Assembly (NCBI RefSeq): GCF_003515065.1
Contig: NZ_QXGH01000051.1
Location: 1-37,399, forward strand
Origin: Nocardioides immobilis
Lineage (GTDB): Bacteria > Actinomycetota > Actinomycetes > Propionibacteriales > Nocardioidaceae
Length of the DNA stretch: 37,399 bases
Direction of reading: 5' to 3'
The position numbers and the translations under genes were made by a program. Numbering within the stretch: position 1 is the first letter of the stretch; each line of letters begins with the position of its first letter. Of the stretch, positions 33,234-37,399 are shown in pieces. Under the pieces are notes generated by a model. The model did not search any database. It saw only the letters and a program-made list of their open reading frames with translations, and had not been told where the DNA came from.

Positions 33234-33824
33234 TCAGGCTGACGCGAACCACGGGTGGTGCAGGTCGTAGAACGTCGCGTCCGCCATCGCGTACTCGAGG
33301 TCACGACGCATCTCGTCGGGCGGTTCGTTCTGCTCGCCCGCGCGTGCCTCGTCCTCGCTGGTGAACGCCACGCACTCGGTGAAGGTGCCGTCCGGCTCGA
33401 TGGCGAGCGTGCCGCCGATGATGTCGGGCCGCATCTCGTGGATCGTGTCGGTGTCCGCGAACATCGCCTTGAGGCGATCGGGGTCGTCGACCTTGCCACG
33501 GATGATCTGGACGAAGCCGGCCTGGTCGGACCCGCCGTCGAGGAGCATCGTCACGTCGTCGCAGTCGTGGAACTCCACGGGGCCGTCCATGAGCTCCATC
33601 ATCCGATCCGCCCACTCGCCCTGCTCGGGGCGCTCGGAGTTCGCCATCGCGGCGTCCCGTGACTCGAAGCGGACCACGCCGACGAACATCCCGTCGTCGG
33701 TGAAGCCGTAGGTGCCGCCGAGCCAACCCGGGGCGCCGGGGGCGAGGTCGCGACGCCATTCGTCGGCGAGCTCGTGAAGCTCGTCCTGCCGGGTGCACTT
33801 GCCCTGGATGATCTGGATGAACAC
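33234..33824 (-). CDS. Tandem alpha/beta-barrel (ABM-like) protein
   Basis: A 196-residue protein made of two homologous halves: FIQIIQGKCTRQDELHELAD (residues 2-21) and FVQIIRGKVDDPDRLKAMFA (about 106-125) align, as do GGTYGFTDDGMF and GGTLAIEPDGTF. Each half looks like a ferredoxin-like alpha/beta domain of the antibiotic-biosynthesis-monooxygenase or dimeric alpha-beta barrel type, so one chain would form a pseudo-dimer. No catalytic residue is certain. GTG at 33824 is chosen for GAGGAGG 4 nt upstream. It ends close to the small membrane protein gene, tail-to-tail. Confidence 0.75.
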   Translation of the reverse strand: MFIQIIQGKCTRQDELHELADEWRRDLAPGAPGWLGGTYGFTDDGMFVGVVRFESRDAAMANSERPEQGEWADRMMELMDGPVEFHDCDDVTMLLDGGSDQAGFVQIIRGKVDDPDRLKAMFADTDTIHEMRPDIIGGTLAIEPDGTFTECVAFTSEDEARAGEQNEPPDEMRRDLEYAMADATFYDLHHPWFASA

Positions 33825-33911
33825 GTTGCCTCCTCGGGGTCGGGCGCACAGTGGCGCCAGGTCCGATCGAGGCTCCCGGGACCCCGTCGGGCCCACCTAA
33901 GGAAACTACGC

Positions 33912-34415
33912 CTAGCCCGCCCGCTGCGCTACCACGGAAGTGATCTCGCGCAGGGTGGCAGCAAGCTCCTCGCTGGCAGCCTCGGCGCGGACCCGGTCGG
34001 TGACGTCGAGGCAGGTGCCTCGCATCCGCACCGGGGTGCCGTTCTCGTCCATCACGACCACGCCGTTGGTGACGAGGTGGCGGACCTCGCCATCGGGCCG
34101 GACGATCCGCTCGGTCATCCTCCAGCTCCCGCCTACGCGGTACATCTCCTGGTGAGTCGCGATCACGGCTTCGCGGTCGTCCGGATGCACCATCGACAAG
34201 AACCGGTCGTACGACGCATTGAACTCCTGCGGTTCGTAGCCGTAGATCCGATACAGCTGGTCGGACCACGAGTTCGTGTCGGTCTCGATGTGCCAGTCGT
34301 AGTCGCCCATGTTGGCCAGCTGCTGCGCCTCGTCGACGCGGGATTGGAGGTCCGCCAGGAGTTGGCGGGTCAGCTCGAGCTCTTCGCGGAGTGCACGCTC
34401 AGTAGTCTTTCTCAT
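33912..34415 (-). CDS. Stand-alone PAS domain protein with flanking coiled coils
   Basis: A 167-residue protein with one PAS fold (about residues 30-145). It has an N-terminal coiled coil (TTERALREELELTRQLLADL), then MGDYDWHIETDTNSWSDQLY, RIYGYEPQEF, VHPDDREAV and the PAC segment IVRPDGEVRHLVTNGVVVMD followed by RMRGTCLDVTDRVRAE. This is the PAS_3 type usually found upstream of histidine kinases or GGDEF domains. Here no output domain follows: the protein stops after a short helix (SEELAATLREITSVVAQ). It could be a truncated sensor or act by oligomerisation. ATG 34415 is preferred because AGGGGG lies 7 nt upstream; the ligand is not predictable. Confidence 0.82.
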   Translation of the reverse strand: MRKTTERALREELELTRQLLADLQSRVDEAQQLANMGDYDWHIETDTNSWSDQLYRIYGYEPQEFNASYDRFLSMVHPDDREAVIATHQEMYRVGGSWRMTERIVRPDGEVRHLVTNGVVVMDENGTPVRMRGTCLDVTDRVRAEAASEELAATLREITSVVAQRAG

Positions 34416-34553
34416 CTTCGCCCCCTTCGGTTGCGACCTTAGGACTGCGGATTGCACGGCGGGGACGACCGGGGTGAGAACTGACCGATCGACACCGGCT
34501 CTAGTTCGAACGGGCTAGAGGGACCGGATTCGGGACGGGTGAGCACCCTGCGG

Positions 34554-34559
34554 TAGTGT
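34554..34559 (+). promoter_or_regulatory. -10 hexamer upstream of tRNA-Pro
   Basis: TAGTGT lies 36 nt before the mature tRNA 5' end, in an otherwise gene-free 180-nt gap. No good -35 is evident. Confidence 0.4.
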
Positions 34560-34595
34560 TCCCTCCGCTTCGGACGGCGATCCCGGACGAAGCTT

Positions 34596-34669
<74 letters not shown>

Positions 34670-34688
34670 CCGAAGAAACTGCAGGTCA

Positions 34689-34720
34689 GAGGCGGTGTCG
34701 ACAACTTTCGACACCGCCTC
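34689..34720 (+). terminator. Hairpin after tRNA-Pro
   Basis: A perfect 13-bp stem (34689-34701 with 34708-34720) with a 6-nt loop CAACTT. No U-tract follows, so termination is probable but not classical. Confidence 0.55.
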
Positions 34721-34742
34721 GTGCTGTCTTCGTAGTGCTCGG

Positions 34743-34764
34743 CAACACAGGTCCAACACAGGTC
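34743..34764 (+). repeat. Two perfect 11-bp tandem direct repeats
   Basis: CAACACAGGTC occurs twice head to tail (34743-34753 and 34754-34764), 74 nt after the tRNA. Such iterons could be integrase arm-type sites or remnants of element DNA. No integrase gene is present in the window. The rest of the 234-nt gap (34670-34903) has no gene. Confidence 0.55.
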
Positions 34765-34903
34765 AATTTTGCGATTCTCGGGTTATCCACCAACTCCGAG
34801 GGCTCCCAACACACCCTTGTGTGCTTCTCGGCGCTCACTGGTGCGTGCGACACAGCCGCAGACGTTCCTTCGCGACCCGCGCCATGGTCTGATTGTTCGT
34901 GAC

Positions 34904-35398
34904 ATGGCCATTGACTGGGCGACCGCTGCGGTAAGCATCGTCGGAGGGGGAGGCTTGGCTGCGGCGTTCTCGTACCTAGTTGCACCTCGCGCCGAGCGCG
35001 AGCGGCTTCGACTAGAGCGAGAAGCGCTCGCTCGTGAATCGTCGGGTCCCGAGCGAGACCGTCGTCTGGCGGCTCTTGGCCGCGCCGAGGCCGTGGCGTC
35101 TGAGGTAATGACGACGCTAGTCGAGGAGCGACCGCTTCGGGAGTCGTTGGCGCTCGGTCGCCAGCGTCACCGGCACGGGGTTGCTGAATGGACCGCACTG
35201 GCAGGCACTCTCGATGGCGAGTTCCTCAACATTTTCGGAATCATGCTGAAAGCGTTCGAGTACTGGCTTCAGTACGCAGAGCGGGTTCTAGACGCGGGGT
35301 CTACCGACTTCCGTGGCCAGCAAACGTCCGACGTGGTCGCGACGGTGCTTACAGTTCAGACTCTCGTCGCGAATAGGTACAAGGGCATGCCATCGTGA
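34904..35398 (+). CDS. Uncharacterised membrane-anchored coiled-coil protein
   Basis: A 164-residue protein. An N-terminal transmembrane helix (AVSIVGGGGLAAAFSYLVAP, about residues 8-28) leads into a charged coiled coil (RAERERLRLEREALARESSG, PERDRRLAALGRAEAVASEV) and a helical C-terminus with LDGEFLNIFGIMLKAFEYWL. No enzyme motif is visible. Small proteins of this layout are common on phage and island DNA but I do not recognise a family. The codon use is visibly less GC-biased than the core genes. The ATG at 34904 is preceded by CTGATT 9 nt upstream rather than a ribosome-binding site. Confidence 0.6.
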   Translation: MAIDWATAAVSIVGGGGLAAAFSYLVAPRAERERLRLEREALARESSGPERDRRLAALGRAEAVASEVMTTLVEERPLRESLALGRQRHRHGVAEWTALAGTLDGEFLNIFGIMLKAFEYWLQYAERVLDAGSTDFRGQQTSDVVATVLTVQTLVANRYKGMPS

Positions 35399-35643
35399 GG
35401 CGCCTGGTCGTCGGTACGGCTGACTCTAGGAAACATCCATCACACGCTAACGAGAACGTGTTCTACTTTGCGTGGTCAATCGCCAACTCTGCGCAGTCTT
35501 TCGCCTCCAGACCGAACCTTTTGAGTCTCAAAATGCATAAACCGCTCGCACACGCTTGATGTGCGTTCCGATGGCGCTGAGCCGAACTGGATAGTGCGCC
35601 CAGAGTCTGGGCGAGACGAGCACCCGACGCCTACGCTTCCGAG
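35399..35643. other. AT-richer non-coding gap with palindromes
   Basis: This 245-nt gap carries no convincing gene. It holds a perfect 15-bp palindrome, TTTTGAG-T-CTCAAAA (35519-35533), and weaker inverted repeats AGAAC-GT-GTTCT (35453-35464) and GCACA-N7-TGTGC (35548-35564). These may be operators for the downstream gene. Confidence 0.45.
35632..35637 (+). promoter_or_regulatory. -10 hexamer of the 320-residue gene
   Basis: TACGCT ends 6 nt before the ATG at 35644, fitting the leaderless pattern of the host genes even in the accessory region. Confidence 0.45.
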
Positions 35644-36606
35644 ATGGTCAAGCAGGCACCCGAGGACCGCAACCTCGCTCCAGAGCAGTTCCCGGAACTG
35701 AACCGGCAGTTCTATGGCGGCAGCCTCGCGCCGCATGACTATCTGATGCAGCGGTACCGCAGCCTATTCCTGGCTGTCCAGGCGCCAACCAGGCTGCGGG
35801 AGGCGTTTGACGAGAGGTTGAGCATCGGGGAGGTCCACGCAACGTGGTCGACTCCCGACGAGTGGGACGATGTCGCGTTAAGGGACTACGTCAGCGCCGA
35901 GTCCACCGTTCTTCTCCACCACACCGCTGAGGCTCTGTTTCGTCTCTACCTCGCGCATGCTGAGAGTCCTGAGTGTCCCTGGCTCGCAGTGGCGCGGCTT
36001 CGCATCCCTAGTCACTTCAAGAAGAAGGTTGAAGCGTTTCTGGTCGACCGTCGCTCTGCTGAGTCGGCGGCGTCGCTCATGAACGCGTTCGTCGGTCACC
36101 CGACGCCGGGCGAGGACGATGAGAAGTGGACCGCCATCAAAGATGGCTTGGTACTGCTGATGGCGCATCTCGGTCGACGGCTACTCGATGAGGGCCCGTT
36201 GTACAACTCGGCCAAGCACGGTCTCTCCGTCCTGCCTGGAGCCGCCGCATTGGCGTGGGGTGACCAGGGCGGGCCGTTGTCAGTCAGCGCCGATGGCCCA
36301 TCCATCACCTACTTGACGGTGGCCGATGGGAGGCGTGGCAAGCGATGGTTTCAGAAGACGGTTTGGCTCAATCCGGAACAAACTCTGGTGCTCACGTCGG
36401 TAGCCATCCGTCAGTTGGCGAACCTCTGGGCGGTCGCCAAACATCGATACCTCGACGAACCGTGGGACGCGACTCAGATGCGGTGGGTCACAGCCGACGG
36501 CGTAAAAGCGATACTCCAGCCGCCTTCGGATTCTGGCGTCACGGTGGCCGTGCCGTCGATGGGCATGGAGTTGTTGTACTACCTCGATGACGTCGAGGGC
36601 AGTTAA
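35644..36606 (+). CDS. Uncharacterised 320-residue protein of the accessory region
   Basis: A cytosolic protein of no family I recognise. The first half is helical (AESTVLLHHTAEALFRLYLA, HAESPECPWLAVARLRIPSH) and contains YNSAKHGLSVLPG (about residues 187-199), a N-x-x-K-H-G signature seen in several helical proteins of unknown function, some of them HEPN-like; no Rx4-6H motif is present. The second half is beta-rich (GPSITYLTVADGRRGKRWFQ, TVWLNPEQTLVLTSVAIRQL, VTVAVPSMGMELLYYLDD). It has no signal peptide or membrane helix. It converges on the HEPN gene and lies between it and the membrane protein, so a linked defence or regulatory role is conceivable but only inferred. Confidence 0.7.
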   Translation: MVKQAPEDRNLAPEQFPELNRQFYGGSLAPHDYLMQRYRSLFLAVQAPTRLREAFDERLSIGEVHATWSTPDEWDDVALRDYVSAESTVLLHHTAEALFRLYLAHAESPECPWLAVARLRIPSHFKKKVEAFLVDRRSAESAASLMNAFVGHPTPGEDDEKWTAIKDGLVLLMAHLGRRLLDEGPLYNSAKHGLSVLPGAAALAWGDQGGPLSVSADGPSITYLTVADGRRGKRWFQKTVWLNPEQTLVLTSVAIRQLANLWAVAKHRYLDEPWDATQMRWVTADGVKAILQPPSDSGVTVAVPSMGMELLYYLDDVEGS

Positions 36607-36675
36607 CGGTTTGTCCGCGTTGCCCCGTGCCACGTCGGGTGCGCCAATAGCCCCATTAGGGAGCGAACGCGGGTC

Positions 36676-37308
36676 CTAGTCGGTGGCGTCGTCCGTCGTT
36701 ACGGCACGGGTTGCCCGTAGACGCTCCTTGACCCACTCGACCTGGCGATGGTTCCCAATCGACTGGGATACCTCTCGGTCATAGCCGCACTCTCGCATGA
36801 GGTCCAGAACCAAGACGAAGTACAAAGATTCGCTGAGGTAGTGGACTCGCTCCGAACTCACTGGAGAGTTGCGAGCCGGCTCATGCACGAATCCGTTCCT
36901 TACATCTCGCACTTCTTCCGACCAAGTGCTGACGTCGCCTACAAGAGCCTCCGCCTGCTCGCCGCCCATGGCAACGAGGTCGCGCAACCGCTGAAGCAGG
37001 CGAGGCTCGTTGCTGTACTGGAGTTGGGAGTGAAGCCACTGTTGGTGCTCCGAGGGCACGTGCTTCACCAGCATTCGTTTGAAAGCGCGGTACTCCTCGC
37101 GAGGCCTCAACTCATTCGGGAACCTCACGCGGTGCAGTGCCTCTGCCGCACCAACCACGTTCTGGAAGCGGTTTTCGAGGTAGCCCACCCGGCCATAGCG
37201 GACTGTCATGAGTGCGTCCACGGGGTGCCGTAGTTCGTCGCGCACGACGACCCATCGCGCGACGGCTGGCAGTCTGAGGTTCCCCCCGGACCGTAGAGGC
37301 ATCGACAA
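36676..37308 (-). CDS. ApeA-like HEPN-domain protein, 5'-truncated by an IS3-family element
   Basis: A 210-residue protein whose sequence (VARWVVVRDELRHPVDALMT, VRYGRVGYLENRFQNVVGAA, EALHR) matches the second half of ApeA-type proteins as I know them. The HEPN nuclease motif Rx4-6H is present as RNGFVH within VRDVRNGFVHEPARN, followed by YLSESLYFVLVLDLMRECGY. Intact relatives of about 400 residues carry an additional N-terminal domain and act in abortive-infection defence as RNases. Here the N-terminal domain is missing: just upstream lies an IS3-family left end (from about 37275), so the first dozen residues are probably IS-derived. The function is likely lost or altered. The apparent start is TTG 37308 or ATG 37302. 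Confidence 0.7.
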   Translation of the reverse strand: MSMPLRSGGNLRLPAVARWVVVRDELRHPVDALMTVRYGRVGYLENRFQNVVGAAEALHRVRFPNELRPREEYRAFKRMLVKHVPSEHQQWLHSQLQYSNEPRLLQRLRDLVAMGGEQAEALVGDVSTWSEEVRDVRNGFVHEPARNSPVSSERVHYLSESLYFVLVLDLMRECGYDREVSQSIGNHRQVEWVKERLRATRAVTTDDATD

Positions 37309-37399
37309 TGAGGATCGAGATGCCAGAGAAGCGGAAGAAGTACGACCGGGAGTTCCGTGAGGGAGCTGTCCGGATCGTCGAAGAGACCAACAAGCCGAT
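37275..37399 (+). mobile_element. Left end of an IS3-family insertion sequence (continues beyond the window)
   Basis: An OrfA-type transposase reading frame begins here and runs off the window end. TGAGGTTCCCCCCGGACC (from 37275) is a plausible terminal inverted repeat because IS3 ends usually start with TG, but the right end is not visible so the boundary is not proven. The insertion lies in the HEPN gene. Confidence 0.65.
37320..37399 (+). CDS. IS3-family transposase OrfA (partial, 3' end missing)
   Basis: The visible residues MPEKRKKYDREFREGAVRIV then EETNKP match the start of IS3/IS911-type OrfA proteins, which carry an N-terminal helix-turn-helix that binds the IS ends. ATG 37320 is preferred: GAGG (37310-37313) is 6 nt upstream; an in-frame ATG at 37308 would add four residues. 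The remainder, including OrfB, lies beyond the window. Confidence 0.88.
   Translation, partial: MPEKRKKYDREFREGAVRIVEETNKP

Noticed and set aside
33825..33911. A stress-sigma (GTTT-GGGTA type) promoter upstream of the ABM-like gene
   Set aside because: The GTTT motif is present on the minus strand, but the -10 reads GGGTC and the spacing is one too long.
34505..34510. TTCGAA as a third LexA box near the PAS gene
   Set aside because: Only one half-site (GTTCGAACGGG) is present, without the second GTTCGA half at the correct spacing.
34499..34520. CTCTAG-N10-CTAGAG hairpin as a terminator
   Set aside because: Stem of six and loop of ten without T-run; too weak to call.
35476..35736. An 86-residue minus-strand frame in the island gap
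   Set aside because: It overlaps the strong palindrome and the start of the 320-residue gene, has no ribosome-binding site and no recognisable content.
34670..37399. A second copy of the tRNA-Pro 3' end marking the other attachment site
   Set aside because: I found no further copy of the T-arm/acceptor sequence in the window.

Overview
The window is a very GC-rich bacterial chromosome segment, almost fully coding. Valine (GTG) starts, four-base start/stop overlaps (GTGA, ATGA) and actinobacterial LexA boxes (TCGAAC-N4-GTTCGA) are common. Gene order follows the conserved actinobacterial block HAD phosphatase - small protein - tlyA - nadK - recN - pyrG - NUDIX - ald - xerD - parA - scpA - scpB - rluB - tyrA - cmk - plsC - der. 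This points to Actinomycetota, most likely a Nocardioides-like member of the Propionibacteriales. That placement is an inference from synteny and style, not a database result.

Region 1 (1-13.6 kb): the end of an rRNA operon (5S rRNA and a strong terminator), a short SSB-like protein, a convergent DUF1015 gene, then the housekeeping run from the HAD phosphatase through TlyA, NAD kinase, RecN, CTP synthase, ADP-ribose pyrophosphatase, alanine dehydrogenase and XerD to a large Ski2-like helicase. Region 2 (13.7-15.3 kb): a secreted repeat-rich RTX/calcium-binding-type protein. Region 3 (15.4-24.3 kb): ParA with a small ribbon-helix-helix-like partner, ScpA/ScpB condensin subunits and pseudouridine synthase RluB; an AraC/VOC pair; then TyrA, Cmk, PlsC and Der.

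Region 4 (24.3-32.5 kb): the damage-inducible mutasome. imuA'-imuB and dnaE2 each have a perfect LexA palindrome filling the 17-nt spacer of a promoter whose -10 box lies 6 nt before the start codon. Between them lie a Lys/Ala/Pro-rich coiled-coil protein, a luciferase-like oxidoreductase, a metallo-beta-lactamase-fold hydrolase and a small acidic protein. Region 5 (32.5-34.6 kb): a lipoprotein, a small membrane protein, a tandem alpha/beta-barrel protein, a stand-alone PAS protein and tRNA-Pro(GGG).

Region 6 (34.7-37.4 kb) starts right after tRNA-Pro and looks different: visibly lower GC, longer gaps, tandem direct repeats, two genes I do not recognise, and an ApeA-like HEPN-domain gene whose 5' half is replaced by the left end of an IS3-family element running out of the window. 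It resembles the edge of a tRNA-associated accessory, possibly defence-related, island.

A signal running through the window is a TANNNT -10 hexamer 6-9 nt upstream of the start codon at about a dozen genes. This predicts widespread leaderless transcription and fixes many start sites.
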